Positions 27,935-37,296 are shown, counted from the stretch's first letter. The stretch is DNA of 64,000 bases from Bacteroides helcogenes P 36-108 (GCF_000186225.1 NC_014933.1:2852001-2916000), one strand, 5' to 3'. Notes: a model not told the origin generated them from the sequence alone. A program made the numbers and translations.

Positions 27935-29632
27935 ATGAGAAACGAAAACAAATTGATTATTTACCAAGTATTCACCCGGTTATTCGGAAACAATAATAAT
28001 CACTGCATCAACAACGGAAACATCATAGAGAACGGGTGTGGCAAAATGGCCGACTTTACCTCCAAAGCTTTGAGCGAAATAAAAAAGCTGGGTGCTACGC
28101 ATATCTGGTACACCGGCATTATAGAGCACGCTACTCAGACCGATTATCGGCGCTATAATATCCAGCCCGATCATCCGGCCATTGTAAAAGGAAAAGCCGG
28201 CTCTCCGTATGCCATTAAAGATTACTATGATGTAGATCCTGATTTGGCCAAGGACGTCCCCGAACGCATGAAGGAATTCGAGAACCTTGTGCAACGTACA
28301 CATCGCAGCGGCCTGAAAGTCATTATTGATTTTGTGCCCAACCACGTTGCCCGTCAATACCACTCGGATGCTCAGCCTGATGGGACTTCACAGCTTGGAG
28401 CCAATGATGACTCCAACTATGCATTCAGCCCTTACAATAACTTCTATTACATTCCACAGTCTGAACTTCACGGTCAGTTCGACATGAAAGGTGCTGCCAC
28501 TGAATCCTATAAGGAATGTCCAGCAAGAGCAACCGGAAACAATCGCTTCGATGCATATCCCAACATCAATGATTGGTACGAAACCGTAAAACTGAATTAT
28601 GGCGTGGATTATCAGAACGGCGGCACATGCCACTTCTGCCCTATTCCCGATACTTGGACTAAAATGTTGGATATCCTCCTCTTCTGGGCAGGGAAAGAGA
28701 TTGACGGCTTCCGTTGCGACATGGCAGAAATGGTTCCCGTTGAATTTTGGGAATGGGCCATCCCGCAAGTCAAGGCCCAATATAACTCGCTATTATTCAT
28801 AGCTGAAGTCTATAATCCGAAAGAATACCACAATTATTTGTTCCGTGGAAAGTTTGATTATTTATATGACAAAGTGGGATTGTACGATACCCTCCGCGCC
28901 CTGATAAACGGAAGCGAGTCTGCGACTGCCATTACCCATTCCTGGCAAAGTCTGGGCGGCATAGAAAAGCGAATGTTGAATTTCCTTGAGAATCACGATG
29001 AACAGCGCATTGCCTCTGACTTCTTTGCCAGCGACCCCCGTAAAGCCATTCCGGCACTCATCGTATCAGCCTGCATGAATACCAATCCGATGATGATCTA
29101 TTTCGGACAGGAATTCGGAGAATTGGGTATGGACAGTGAAGGTTTCAGCGGACGAGACGGACGTACCACAATATTCGACTATTGGAGTGTTGACACTATC
29201 CGTCGTTGGCGCAACGGTGGTAAATTTGACGGTAAGATGTTGACAGAGGATCAAAAATACCTATACAGTATCTATCAACAGGTATTGACTCTATGCAATA
29301 AAGAAGCAGCTATCGCGAAAGGTGATTTTTTTGATTTGATGTATGCCAATGTCAACGGCTGGCACTTTAATGAGCACAAGCAATATACCTTTCTACGCAA
29401 ATTCGAAAGAGAACTATTGTTCTTTGTTGTAAACTTCGACCACATGTCAGTGGAACTCGCCGTCAACATTCCCGCCCATGCTTTCGACTTCTTACAAATA
29501 CCACAAATAGATCGGTGTAAAGCCATAGATCTACTTAGCAGAAAAGAAGAAATGATCAGTTTGCTTCCTTATAAAGCGACAACTGTTTCAGTTGGCGGAT
29601 ATAGCGGAAAGATATTAAAAATAAAACTATAA
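27935..29632 (+). CDS. Cytoplasmic alpha-amylase family (GH13) glycosidase
   Basis: This GH13 enzyme has 565 residues and no signal peptide, so it acts on intracellular alpha-glucan such as glycogen or imported maltodextrin. The family regions are clear: DFVPNHVAR, GFRCDMAEMVP (nucleophile Asp), LFIAEVYNP (acid/base Glu) and FLENHDEQR (third Asp). An insert with a Cys-rich piece (GGTCHFCPIPDTW) precedes the nucleophile. Together with the branching enzyme 1.7 kb downstream it suggests a role in storage-polysaccharide metabolism. Confidence 0.88.
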   Translation: MRNENKLIIYQVFTRLFGNNNNHCINNGNIIENGCGKMADFTSKALSEIKKLGATHIWYTGIIEHATQTDYRRYNIQPDHPAIVKGKAGSPYAIKDYYDVDPDLAKDVPERMKEFENLVQRTHRSGLKVIIDFVPNHVARQYHSDAQPDGTSQLGANDDSNYAFSPYNNFYYIPQSELHGQFDMKGAATESYKECPARATGNNRFDAYPNINDWYETVKLNYGVDYQNGGTCHFCPIPDTWTKMLDILLFWAGKEIDGFRCDMAEMVPVEFWEWAIPQVKAQYNSLLFIAEVYNPKEYHNYLFRGKFDYLYDKVGLYDTLRALINGSESATAITHSWQSLGGIEKRMLNFLENHDEQRIASDFFASDPRKAIPALIVSACMNTNPMMIYFGQEFGELGMDSEGFSGRDGRTTIFDYWSVDTIRRWRNGGKFDGKMLTEDQKYLYSIYQQVLTLCNKEAAIAKGDFFDLMYANVNGWHFNEHKQYTFLRKFERELLFFVVNFDHMSVELAVNIPAHAFDFLQIPQIDRCKAIDLLSRKEEMISLLPYKATTVSVGGYSGKILKIKL

Positions 29633-29669
29633 GGAGGGGAGCATGGATTCATCCTCCCTCCATTTTTTC
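29633..29669 (+). terminator. Terminator after the GH13 gene
   Basis: GGAGGG (29633-29638) pairs with CCCTCC (29656-29661), followed by T6. It overlaps the 3' end of the opposing small gene at 29649. Confidence 0.6.
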
Positions 29670-29876
29670 TTTCAGGATATACAAGCGCGTTATGGCTGGA
29701 TTATAAAATTCATCCGGATAATGTGTGTTTATATCACTCAGATTCGCTTGCACATATCGCTTCACATCAATAATATTTTCAGCTTCGTTTAATTTTACCT
29801 GTTGAGGAAAATTCATGCTTTTCGCCCAATCCATCAGTAGTTTGATACTTCCTTCATCATACTTATATTCTGCCAT
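29649..29876 (-). CDS. Small conserved protein of unknown function
   Basis: A 75-residue acidic protein (MAEYKYDEGSIKLLMDWAKS, ending LKEKMEGG). ATG 29876 is preferred over one at 29939 because a -7 promoter element, TATCTTTG on the minus strand (29895-29902), lies just upstream of it. It resembles short Bacteroidales proteins of the DUF6965 type; this match is from memory and uncertain. No catalytic motif is visible. Confidence 0.6.
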   Translation of the reverse strand: MAEYKYDEGSIKLLMDWAKSMNFPQQVKLNEAENIIDVKRYVQANLSDINTHYPDEFYNPAITRLYILKEKMEGG

Positions 29877-29924
29877 ATCTAACGAATTTTCTTGCAAAGA
29901 TATAATAAATACAAAATTTACCCT

Positions 29925-30109
29925 TATTTTTGTGAACAAAAAATGTGTATGAAACGTTTTATAATTGTGTTTTTCATAGTATTAGATATAAGATTAATTA
30001 AAGGAGACGTACCCGCTTGTGACAAGTAAGTACATCAAAAAACAGAAGCGTCTGTTTGATTGATAAATGTGTAAAGAGCATCGGTTTACCAGAGCCGATG
30101 CTTTTTTTT
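29925..30109 (+). ncRNA. Candidate small transcript with own promoter and terminator
   Basis: A -7 element TATTTTTG (29925-29932) and a hairpin terminator (AGCATCGG 30077-30084 with CCGATGCT 30095-30102, then T8) bound a possible transcript of about 170 nt. It contains a 26-codon reading frame from ATG 29950 and a second short frame ending KKQKRLFD. It may be a small RNA or encode a peptide; neither can be decided here. Confidence 0.4.
30077..30109 (+). terminator. Rho-independent terminator
   Basis: 8-bp GC-rich stem AGCATCGG/CCGATGCT with a 10-base loop followed by eight T. No annotated gene ends directly before it. Confidence 0.8.
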
Positions 30110-30177
30110 ACTCTTCTATGGTGAATGTTAGAAAATAATCCGTAAATTTGGCAGATATAATAAGGAAAGAAAATGAT

Positions 30178-30843
30178 ATGAATATCCCTGTTATTTTTCA
30201 ATTTTTAAAGGAACTGTCCGCAAACAATAATCGTGAATGGTTCAATTCTCATCGGGAACAATATGAAACTGCCCGTACTGAGTTTGAAGATTTGCTTACA
30301 ACCATTATCTCCCGTATTTCTTTGTTTGATGAGAGTATACGTGGTATAGAGGCTAAGGACTGTACATATCGTATCTATCGCGATACCCGTTTTACAGAAG
30401 ATAAGACCCCATATAAAAATCATTTCGGGGGTTACATCAATGCCAAAGGAAAGAAATCCGACCATTGCGGATATTACATACATCTGCAACCGGACAATTG
30501 CCTGCTTGCAGGAGGCAGTTACTGCCCTCCCTCACCATTATTAAAAGCATTGCGTCAGGCTGTATATGATAATATGGACGAGTTCCGTAGTATTGTGGAA
30601 GATCCTTCTTTTATGAAATACTTTCCCATAATCGGAGAGACTTTTCTGAAGTCTGCCCCCAAAGGCTTTCCCAAAGACTATCCATATTTAAAATACTTGC
30701 AGTGTAAGGAATATACGGTTGCCTGCCGCCAACCTGACAGTTTTTTCCTCACTTCTGATTTTCTGGATCATACAGATGACATCTTTAGGCAAGTGAAACG
30801 TTTCTCTGATTTTGTAAATTACACTATTGACGACTTCGAATAA
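30178..30843 (+). CDS. DUF2461 family protein
   Basis: A 221-residue cytoplasmic protein that begins IFQFLKELSANNNREWFN, the hallmark of DUF2461 (TIGR02453). It continues with YRIYRDTRFTEDKTPYKNHF and the segment YIHLQPDNCLLAGG. Function is unknown across the family. ATG 30178 is chosen because a -7 element (TAAATTTG, 30143-30150) lies between it and an earlier alternative start. Confidence 0.88.
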   Translation: MNIPVIFQFLKELSANNNREWFNSHREQYETARTEFEDLLTTIISRISLFDESIRGIEAKDCTYRIYRDTRFTEDKTPYKNHFGGYINAKGKKSDHCGYYIHLQPDNCLLAGGSYCPPSPLLKALRQAVYDNMDEFRSIVEDPSFMKYFPIIGETFLKSAPKGFPKDYPYLKYLQCKEYTVACRQPDSFFLTSDFLDHTDDIFRQVKRFSDFVNYTIDDFE

Positions 30844-30875
30844 TTACCTATGAACTAACTTAAAACATTTGAATT

Positions 30876-31322
30876 ATGATTATAGACAAATTAGAAAATA
30901 TAGAAAAATATGCTTCGCTTAATCCCTTGTTTGCGCAAGCCATTGATTTTTTAAAATCACATGATCTGAACACATTGGAAGTTGGAAAAATAGAATTGAA
31001 AAACAAAGATTTGTTTGTGAATGTGGCACAAACGGAAGCCAAGACTCAAGAAGAAGCCAAACTGGAAACTCACAAAGAATTCATTGATATACAGATTCCA
31101 CTTTCCGGAACTGAAATGATAGGCTATACTGCTGCAGAAGATTGTGCCCCAGCAAATACGCCCTATGATACAGAACAAGATATCACTTTCTTCGAGGGAT
31201 CGGCCAAAAACTATATTAAGGTTAGCCCCGGCATGTTCGTTATATTCTTTCCCCAAGATGGACATGCTCCTGGTATCACCCCAGTCGGAGTCAAGAAAAT
31301 AATAGTGAAAGTAAAAGCATAA
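30876..31322 (+). CDS. YhcH/YjgK/YiaL family protein
   Basis: A 148-residue single-domain beta-barrel (cupin-like) protein of the DUF386 family. The typical features are the conserved acidic/His region KLETHKEFIDIQIPLSGTEM and the C-terminal FVIFFPQDGHAPGI with a metal-type His. Relatives are linked to sugar catabolism (sialic acid and other sugars), and the metal-bound pocket suggests sugar binding or anomerisation. It is 32 bp after the DUF2461 gene and 29 bp before glgB. Confidence 0.85.
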   Translation: MIIDKLENIEKYASLNPLFAQAIDFLKSHDLNTLEVGKIELKNKDLFVNVAQTEAKTQEEAKLETHKEFIDIQIPLSGTEMIGYTAAEDCAPANTPYDTEQDITFFEGSAKNYIKVSPGMFVIFFPQDGHAPGITPVGVKKIIVKVKA

Positions 31323-31351
31323 ATATATCAAATACCCAAAACTTATCCAAT

Positions 31352-33364
31352 ATGGAAACATTGAATTTGATTAAGAATGATCCTTGGCTGGAACCTTACG
31401 CAGATGCCATCAACGGACGCCACCAACATGCCATAAACAAAGAAGCTGAATTAACCAACGATGGAAAACAGAAACTATCAGACTTTGCATCCGGATATCT
31501 TTATTTCGGTTTGCATTGCACTGACAACGGTTGGATTTTTCGTGAATGGGCTCCCAATGCCACCCAAATCTTTCTGATAGGAACCTTTAATGACTGGAAA
31601 GAAGAAAAGAAATACAGTTTGCAACGTAAAGCAAACGGTAATTGGGAAATTAAACTTCCTACCAGCGCCATGAAGCACGGAGATCTGTACAAACTGGCAG
31701 TACATTGGGAAGGTGGATGCGGTGAACGTATCCCCGCATGGGCTACCCGAGTCGTTCAAGACGAGCATACCAAAATATTCAGTGCACAGGTTTGGACGCC
31801 AGAGCAACCGTATAAAATGAAAAGGCAAACATTCAAGCCAAGCACTGATCCTCTGTTGATATATGAATGCCATATCGGCATGGCACAACAGGAAGAAAAG
31901 GTAGGTAACTACAAGGAATTTCAGGAAAAGGTTCTTCCACGCATTGCTAAGGATGGATATAACTGTATACAGATAATGGCTATTCAGGAACATCCTTATT
32001 ATGGAAGTTTCGGTTATCATGTATCCAGTTTCTTTGCCGCTTCTTCCCGTTTTGGCACACCCGAAGAATTGAAAGAACTGATTGACGCGGCTCATAGCAT
32101 GGGAATAGCCGTTATTATGGATATTGTACATTCACATGCTGTAAAAAATGAAGTAGAAGGTTTAGGAAATTTTGCTGGAGATCCGAATCAATATTTCTAT
32201 TCTGGCGGACGTCGTGAGCATCCGGCATGGGATTCACTTTGCTTTGATTATGGCAAAAATGAAGTTATTCATTTCTTGTTGTCAAATTGTAAATTCTGGT
32301 TGGAAGAATATCATTTTGATGGATTTCGTTTTGATGGGGTAACTTCCATGTTATATTATAGCCATGGATTGAGCGAAGCTTTTTGTAATTATGGAGATTA
32401 TTTCAATGGACACCAAGATGATAATGCAATCTGTTATCTGACTCTTGCCAATCGCTTAATCCATGAAGTGAATCCGAAAGCTATTACTGTCGCTGAAGAA
32501 GTATCTGGCATGCCGGGATTGGCCGTGAAATATGAGGATGGCGGTTATGGCTTTGATTACCGTATGGCTATGAATATTCCAGATTACTGGATTAAAACTA
32601 TCAAAGAAAAAATAGATGAGGACTGGAAACCTTCCAGCATGTTTTGGGAAGTCACCAACCGTCGAAAAGATGAAAAAACAATTTCATATACAGAAAGCCA
32701 TGACCAAGCTTTAGTTGGGGATAAAACCATTATTTTTCGCCTAATTGATGCAGATATGTATTGGCATATGCAAAAAGGCGATGAAAACTACACTGTGAAC
32801 CGAGGAATTGCTCTTCATAAGATGATACGCTTGCTGACCGCAACAACCATTAATGGTGGCTATCTCAATTTTATGGGTAATGAGTTCGGCCACCCTGAAT
32901 GGATAGACTTTCCTCGTGAGGGAAATGGATGGTCATGTAAGTATGCCCGTCGTCAATGGGATCTGATAGATAATAAGAATTTATCATATCATTACATGGG
33001 AGATTTTGATACAGCTATGTTAGAAGTAATAAAAAGCATAAAAAAATTTCAGGATACCCCCGTACAAGAGATTTGGCATAATGATGGTGATCAGATATTA
33101 GCATATATGCGTAAAGACTTGATATTTGTATATAATTTCAATCCCAAACAATCTTTTACTGATTATGGTTTTTTAGTGCCTGCTGGAAGCTATGAAACAA
33201 TATTGAATACGGATAATCCAGCTTTCGGTGGCAATGGATTGACAGATGATGCTGTAAAGCATTTCACTCTTCACGATCCTTTATACGAAAAGGAAAAGAA
33301 AGAATGGTTAAAACTTTATATTCCTGCACGTACTGCTATAGTATTAAAGAAAAAAAATAAATAA
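31352..33364 (+). CDS. glgB: 1,4-alpha-glucan branching enzyme
   Basis: GlgB makes alpha-1,6 branches in glycogen. The 670-residue protein has an N-terminal CBM48 domain (FREWAPNATQIFLIGTFNDW) and a GH13 barrel with DIVHSHAVKNEV, FRFDGVTSMLYY (nucleophile Asp), AEEVSGMPG (acid/base Glu) and YTESHDQAL (third Asp). It resembles the eukaryote-like branching enzymes found in Bacteroidetes. A convergent perfect hairpin follows the stop. Confidence 0.93.
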   Translation: METLNLIKNDPWLEPYADAINGRHQHAINKEAELTNDGKQKLSDFASGYLYFGLHCTDNGWIFREWAPNATQIFLIGTFNDWKEEKKYSLQRKANGNWEIKLPTSAMKHGDLYKLAVHWEGGCGERIPAWATRVVQDEHTKIFSAQVWTPEQPYKMKRQTFKPSTDPLLIYECHIGMAQQEEKVGNYKEFQEKVLPRIAKDGYNCIQIMAIQEHPYYGSFGYHVSSFFAASSRFGTPEELKELIDAAHSMGIAVIMDIVHSHAVKNEVEGLGNFAGDPNQYFYSGGRREHPAWDSLCFDYGKNEVIHFLLSNCKFWLEEYHFDGFRFDGVTSMLYYSHGLSEAFCNYGDYFNGHQDDNAICYLTLANRLIHEVNPKAITVAEEVSGMPGLAVKYEDGGYGFDYRMAMNIPDYWIKTIKEKIDEDWKPSSMFWEVTNRRKDEKTISYTESHDQALVGDKTIIFRLIDADMYWHMQKGDENYTVNRGIALHKMIRLLTATTINGGYLNFMGNEFGHPEWIDFPREGNGWSCKYARRQWDLIDNKNLSYHYMGDFDTAMLEVIKSIKKFQDTPVQEIWHNDGDQILAYMRKDLIFVYNFNPKQSFTDYGFLVPAGSYETILNTDNPAFGGNGLTDDAVKHFTLHDPLYEKEKKEWLKLYIPARTAIVLKKKNK

Positions 33365-33366
33365 TT

Positions 33367-33426
33367 CATTAAATAGAAATAGAGGCAGATATAATTGAAT
33401 ATATCTGCCTCTATTTCTATTTAATG
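33367..33426. terminator. 27-bp perfect hairpin between convergent genes
   Basis: Arms 33367-33393 and 33400-33426 are perfectly complementary over 27 bp with a 6-base loop. The outer part is AT-rich and gives a T-rich tail on both strands. It lies between glgB and the TPR gene, so it can terminate both. Confidence 0.8.
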
Positions 33427-33436
33427 TTTTTTACTC

Positions 33437-34150
33437 TCATTTCAATTGAGAATCTATAAAATTCAGCATAGTTTTAGCATTGTCCATCATTTTCTTCTGG
33501 GCAGGTTTATCAACAGAAAGTAGTGGAATTAATTTGTCTAAATAATCTTTAGCTTCTTTAAATTCAACTTTTGCTTTCTCTGCATTAGTCTTCAAAGTAG
33601 CAGCACCTTGGCTATAATATAATGATCCTAAACTGCTAAGTGCATTGATATTGTCAGGCTGAATAGCAATTGCTTGTTTAAAAGCGTCTTCTGCTACTTC
33701 ATTTTTTTTAGCCTTTTGTGCCATAATGCCTTGATTAACATAATAAGTAGCATATAATTTGATTAATGTCTTATTACCCGGATTTGCTTCCAACCCTTCT
33801 TTCAAAGTGGCAACATATTCATCATTTTTCTTCAGGTCTTTCAGAGCACCGGCCTTACCAATATATGCGTTAGCCAGATTATACTTTTTCTGCACTGCAA
33901 TATCAAAATACTTTAATGCCTCTGTTGGTTTTTTAATTTTATCAGCACAAACGCCGCAATTATACGCAATTACAGAGTCCTGATTATTAGTCTGCGTTAA
34001 ATAGGTACTAAATTTAGTAAAAGCGTCTTGATAATTTTTAGCCTCAAGAGCTGCTTTTCCATCATTCACTAATTGTACCGGATCTGCATTCTGTGCAAAA
34101 AAATTAGTAGCTGCACAAAACAGTGCAAAAGATAAGATTAATTTTTTCAT
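33437..34150 (-). CDS. Secreted TPR-repeat protein
   Basis: A 237-residue protein with a signal peptide (MKKLILSFALFCAATNFFAQ) and about four to five tetratricopeptide repeats in residues 25-190 (for example AYNCGVCADKIKKPTEALKY). TPR proteins act as protein-binding scaffolds; the partner is unknown. ATG 34150 is selected because a full promoter (minus strand TTG 34208-34210, 19-bp gap, TATCTTTG 34181-34188) lies between it and an upstream in-frame ATG at 34210. Confidence 0.87.
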   Translation of the reverse strand: MKKLILSFALFCAATNFFAQNADPVQLVNDGKAALEAKNYQDAFTKFSTYLTQTNNQDSVIAYNCGVCADKIKKPTEALKYFDIAVQKKYNLANAYIGKAGALKDLKKNDEYVATLKEGLEANPGNKTLIKLYATYYVNQGIMAQKAKKNEVAEDAFKQAIAIQPDNINALSSLGSLYYSQGAATLKTNAEKAKVEFKEAKDYLDKLIPLLSVDKPAQKKMMDNAKTMLNFIDSQLK

Positions 34151-34180
34151 GTGCTTTAATGTTTTTTTAATTTGATATTT

Positions 34181-34210
34181 CAAAGATAATAGCCTAAGGT
34201 TAAGAAGCAA
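34181..34210 (-). promoter_or_regulatory. Promoter of the TPR gene
   Basis: Minus-strand TTG, 19-bp gap and TATCTTTG match the Bacteroides consensus; the expected start of transcription is about 25 bp before ATG 34150. Confidence 0.75.
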
Positions 34211-34319
34211 AGTATTTTTACTTTTTTTGAGCTTTTTAGAAGAGTAGTAACAAGTGTTATTTTACGTAAACTAAAAAAGTTTCTATTATTTCATGTGTCA
34301 CTTAACGTACTACTTTTTT

Positions 34320-34350
34320 ACAAAAAACCTCGGTCTATTGAAGACCGAGG
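34320..34350 (-). terminator. Orphan minus-strand terminator
   Basis: CCTCGGTC (34328-34335) pairs with GACCGAGG (34343-34350); on the minus strand it is followed by T6. It lies 285 bp after the stop of the YecH-like gene with no gene between, so the transcript it ends is either a long 3' UTR or a small RNA in 34350-34630. Confidence 0.65.
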
Positions 34351-34635
34351 AACAGTATGTTCTTGTTATAATACATCTACAATTGAAATGAAACACTACA
34401 TCTCAGAACATTCTGTAAAATCCAACATACAATGACTAAAAAGCCTAAACTCTAAATAAATAACGCCGGACTTCGTTATTAAAGACAAGCATTCTTAAAA
34501 AATTCCCTATTCCATTTTCATAAAATAGTAAGAATTGTTGGAAATATAATAAGAAAATAAAGATATTTCAATAACCTGTTTCTTTATAGTATAAGCTAAA
34601 TATTGAAAGCCTAAAGTTAGAATCTTTTTATTCAA
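34351..34635. other. Gene-free AT-rich interval
   Basis: No coding region is supported. The stretch is AT-rich and ends at the orphan terminator; a minus-strand TATCTTTA near 34565 resembles a -7 element, which would allow a small RNA of roughly 230 nt. Confidence 0.4.
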
Positions 34636-34869
34636 TTAATGATTGCATACTTTTGTTATATCCACAGTGAACCCATTGTTTGCAGGCATAAATTTACCTC
34701 TTTTTTTTAGAAATTCTATAAGTTCGTATACATTCATATTTTCTGCGGAACACGTATAAAATCGTTGGTCTTTTCCAAATTTCTGAATAATGGCATCTCT
34801 TAATGATGATTCGGAATAACTATTTCCTTCCATCATATGAAGGACTTCATGAGCGTGTAACTGTTTCAT
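34636..34869 (-). CDS. YecH-like metal-binding protein
   Basis: A 77-residue protein closely matching the YecH/DUF2492 family: MKQLHAHEVLHMMEGNSYS at the N-terminus, RFYTCSAENM in the centre, and a C-terminus with KVCNH. The conserved His and two Cys residues (HAHEV, TCSAE, VCNH) form the presumed metal site. ATG 34869 matches the family start; a -7 box (minus strand TATTTTTG, 34882-34889) lies immediately upstream. The biological role is unknown. Confidence 0.85.
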   Translation of the reverse strand: MKQLHAHEVLHMMEGNSYSESSLRDAIIQKFGKDQRFYTCSAENMNVYELIEFLKKRGKFMPANNGFTVDITKVCNH

Positions 34870-34971
34870 CTTTTTTTTTTGCAAAAATAGCATGATAAGA
34901 GGATTAAAATCGTAACATATGATACAAAGACAATTAAAAAAAACAAATTGCTTGTTTTTTCCTAAAAATTA

Positions 34972-35010
34972 TAAAGGGAAGAACTGAAAAGCCCTTCGTT
35001 CTTCCCTTTA
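34972..35010 (-). terminator. Terminator of the lipoprotein gene
   Basis: 13-bp perfect stem TAAAGGGAAGAAC (34972-34984) with GTTCTTCCCTTTA (34998-35010), placed directly after the stop of the minus-strand gene at 35016. Confidence 0.8.
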
Positions 35011-35015
35011 CTTCT

Positions 35016-36371
35016 TTATTTAGATATGTGTATCGGTAATGTAAGAACGATATCATCATCGTTTAATAATATTTCATTGGCATATACTAACTTAATGCCA
35101 AGATATAGCATTTTTCGCCCATCATCTTTCAAATGTGCGGAAAGCAGTTCAAACTTCGGATGTTCCAGATATACATCCATTACCTTAACATCCCATCCTC
35201 TGAGAACAGTGAAATTTTCATCCCATGTAATATCATAATACTGGTTGTCTCTTTTAATACTAAACGATATTTTTTTTATCCAATTCGCAATGGGAGCTTT
35301 AATTTTTTCTTTCACATCACCATCAGGTGTACTGATATTGACATATTTTTTCATTACCTCCTGTACCTCCGTAGTGAATTGAGGAAGCAATTCGTCCTTC
35401 AGCTCTTTCAGAGGTTTGAAGCCGTCAACGGCTTTAGAAAAATAAGCAAGGGCTTCACCATCTCCATGTGCAGGCATTAATTTAAATTTGAAACTGAGTT
35501 TACCTGCCGATTCACTGGCATCACTTGCCAATACGCATTGAACGGCATATAAATCTTCATTATATTCCACTGCATTTCCACCGAATATACTGTAATTTTC
35601 CGCTACTCCTCTTACGTACATCTTTTTGAAAAAATCGGTATTTACTGTTACTTTTTCTGCATAGTAAGTGTCTTTATTCATATCAAGTCGAATGAGGGAT
35701 TCACTTTTTATCCCATTGTAAATCAGGTTAAAAGAAATTTCTCCTCCATTGTGAGAATTGTATTTCATATCCGATATTACAGATTTCTTAATATCCTCTT
35801 CCGTATAATAGAATGGCTTTCCGTCTAAATCAGAAGAATAGAAATCTATTACTTCACTAAGGTATTGGGCAGTAAACTTATCAGTCTTTTTTTCGCGCAG
35901 CAGATAGTCCAGATCGAATTTAGTATATTTGTTTGCTTCTGTTTTCCACTCACCTTGCACACGCTTTCCCATGCGGTAATCTTCCGGACGCTTGGTGAAA
36001 CCATCGAACGTTAGTGTTGTTTCGAAAGCTTTACCATTTACTTTACCCTCCAAATGCAGCACAAACGAACCGGATTTTTCATCTTTATTATTTACTTCGA
36101 CCTTAGTTACTTCGATATTCTTTTCATCTATTTTCTGAACTCCAATTAATGTTTTGGTACGTGCAATATTTATATTTACATCTTCGTATCCAAAGCCGAA
36201 ATAAGTTATTATATCATCTTTTGTCACAATCAGTACCGGGTCAGGCTGTTCGGATTCTTTCGGCTGATCCGGTGCGGTTTTAGGCGTCAGAGTAACCGAA
36301 TCAATAGGATAATCTTTTCCACAAGCCACCAATGCGGCACATACAAATACTAATAACAATGTTTTTTTCAT
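35016..36371 (-). CDS. Bacteroidales lipoprotein of unknown function
   Basis: A 451-residue lipoprotein with a signal sequence and lipobox LVACG (Cys17). A short disordered Pro/Glu linker follows (residues 28-48). The rest looks like repeated beta-rich modules without catalytic motifs (for example FVLHLEGKVNGKAFETTLTF). It is not part of a clear SusC/SusD pair. It stands alone, bounded by its own terminator. Function not recognised. Confidence 0.75.
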   Translation of the reverse strand: MKKTLLLVFVCAALVACGKDYPIDSVTLTPKTAPDQPKESEQPDPVLIVTKDDIITYFGFGYEDVNINIARTKTLIGVQKIDEKNIEVTKVEVNNKDEKSGSFVLHLEGKVNGKAFETTLTFDGFTKRPEDYRMGKRVQGEWKTEANKYTKFDLDYLLREKKTDKFTAQYLSEVIDFYSSDLDGKPFYYTEEDIKKSVISDMKYNSHNGGEISFNLIYNGIKSESLIRLDMNKDTYYAEKVTVNTDFFKKMYVRGVAENYSIFGGNAVEYNEDLYAVQCVLASDASESAGKLSFKFKLMPAHGDGEALAYFSKAVDGFKPLKELKDELLPQFTTEVQEVMKKYVNISTPDGDVKEKIKAPIANWIKKISFSIKRDNQYYDITWDENFTVLRGWDVKVMDVYLEHPKFELLSAHLKDDGRKMLYLGIKLVYANEILLNDDDIVLTLPIHISK

Positions 36372-36604
36372 CTTAAAATGTTTTTCTTTTTACCTTAAAT
36401 ATTATATGTATGACAAAAACAAACAAAAGTCCCAAAGTGTTTACCTGTAACCCATTTAATCAAAAAAAATATGACTTACTTCCAGTAAGGAAGAAAAGAC
36501 ACATCAGTTTAATGAGTGTAATAAGTTATTTTTTTGATACATAGTAATGAAAGAAGCGGATTTATGCTATTTCATTGTTCAATTTTGAGGTAACTTACTA
36601 ATCA

Positions 36605-36749
36605 ATAAATAAATTCCCACTTCACAATATCTCATTGGGAAGTGGGATAAATAACAGTCGTTACCTAATTTATAACTAATTAATCAGATTTATGCGATTA
36701 CAAAGATATTGCAATTTACAAGATACCGCAATCACTAAAAGTAGGTATA
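36605..36749 (-). ncRNA. Small RNA copy A (paralogue of 38585-38723)
   Basis: On the minus strand there is a full promoter: TTG 36729-36731, 20-bp gap, TATCTTTG 36701-36708. About 72 nt after the presumed start (near 36695) comes a hairpin TCCCACTTC/GAAGTGGGA (36615-36647) followed by a T-rich tail. The expected RNA is about 90 nt. Copy B on the plus strand shares the block TATACCTACTTTTAG upstream of -33, the same 20-bp spacing, the CATAAA start region, and an identical 11-nt hairpin loop (ATGAGATATTG). Its stem has a compensatory A-U to G-C change. That pattern supports a real structured RNA. No coding frame fits. Confidence 0.7.
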
Positions 36750-36949
36750 TTCTTATTTATTGTTTTTGTGTAATTATTCCCCACATGTGGTACTAAATTC
36801 TACATATTTCCACAGAATATTCATTTCTGATTAATATGTAATGTATTGTTTTACATTATCTTATCCATTCCTTTATATTCTGGTATTCATTTTGCCTTAT
36901 AATTAGTACGAGAAACATTAAATTAAATATCCATCAAAAAATTATGATT

Positions 36950-37276
36950 ATGAAAAAGACATTGGTAGCATTGGCAATGATTATGGGATTAGGTAGTTCA
37001 GTAGTGTTTGCACAAGAAGGTTGTAACAAAACAAGTGTAGAAACTGCACAATCTTCTCAGGATGAGTTTACGAAAATAGAAACAAAAGATATACCTCAAG
37101 TTATTTTAGAATCTTTGGGTAAAAATTATGAAGGGGCTGTTATAAAGGAGGCTTTTGTGTCAGAGAGAGAAACGGTTAAGATCTATAAGGTTGTACTAAC
37201 TATTACTAAGGAGGACCAGTCAACAGATGAGGTGACAGTACTTTTGAATGAAAAAGGAGAATCTGTTGAAGGATAA
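36950..37276 (+). CDS. Small secreted PepSY-like protein
   Basis: A 108-residue exported protein: signal peptide to about residue 21 (MKKTLVALAMIMGLGSSVVF, then AQ), followed by one PepSY-like (DUF2874-type) domain (IPQVILESLGKNYEGAVIKE, then YKVVLTI and VLLNEKGE). Such domains are thought to bind peptides or inhibit periplasmic proteins. ATG 36950 gives a standard signal peptide; an ATG two codons earlier (36944) is possible. A clear terminator follows at 37297. It lies between small RNA A and the urea transporter. Confidence 0.75.
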   Translation: MKKTLVALAMIMGLGSSVVFAQEGCNKTSVETAQSSQDEFTKIETKDIPQVILESLGKNYEGAVIKEAFVSERETVKIYKVVLTITKEDQSTDEVTVLLNEKGESVEG

Positions 37277-37296
37277 TTCTATCATATTAATTTGTT

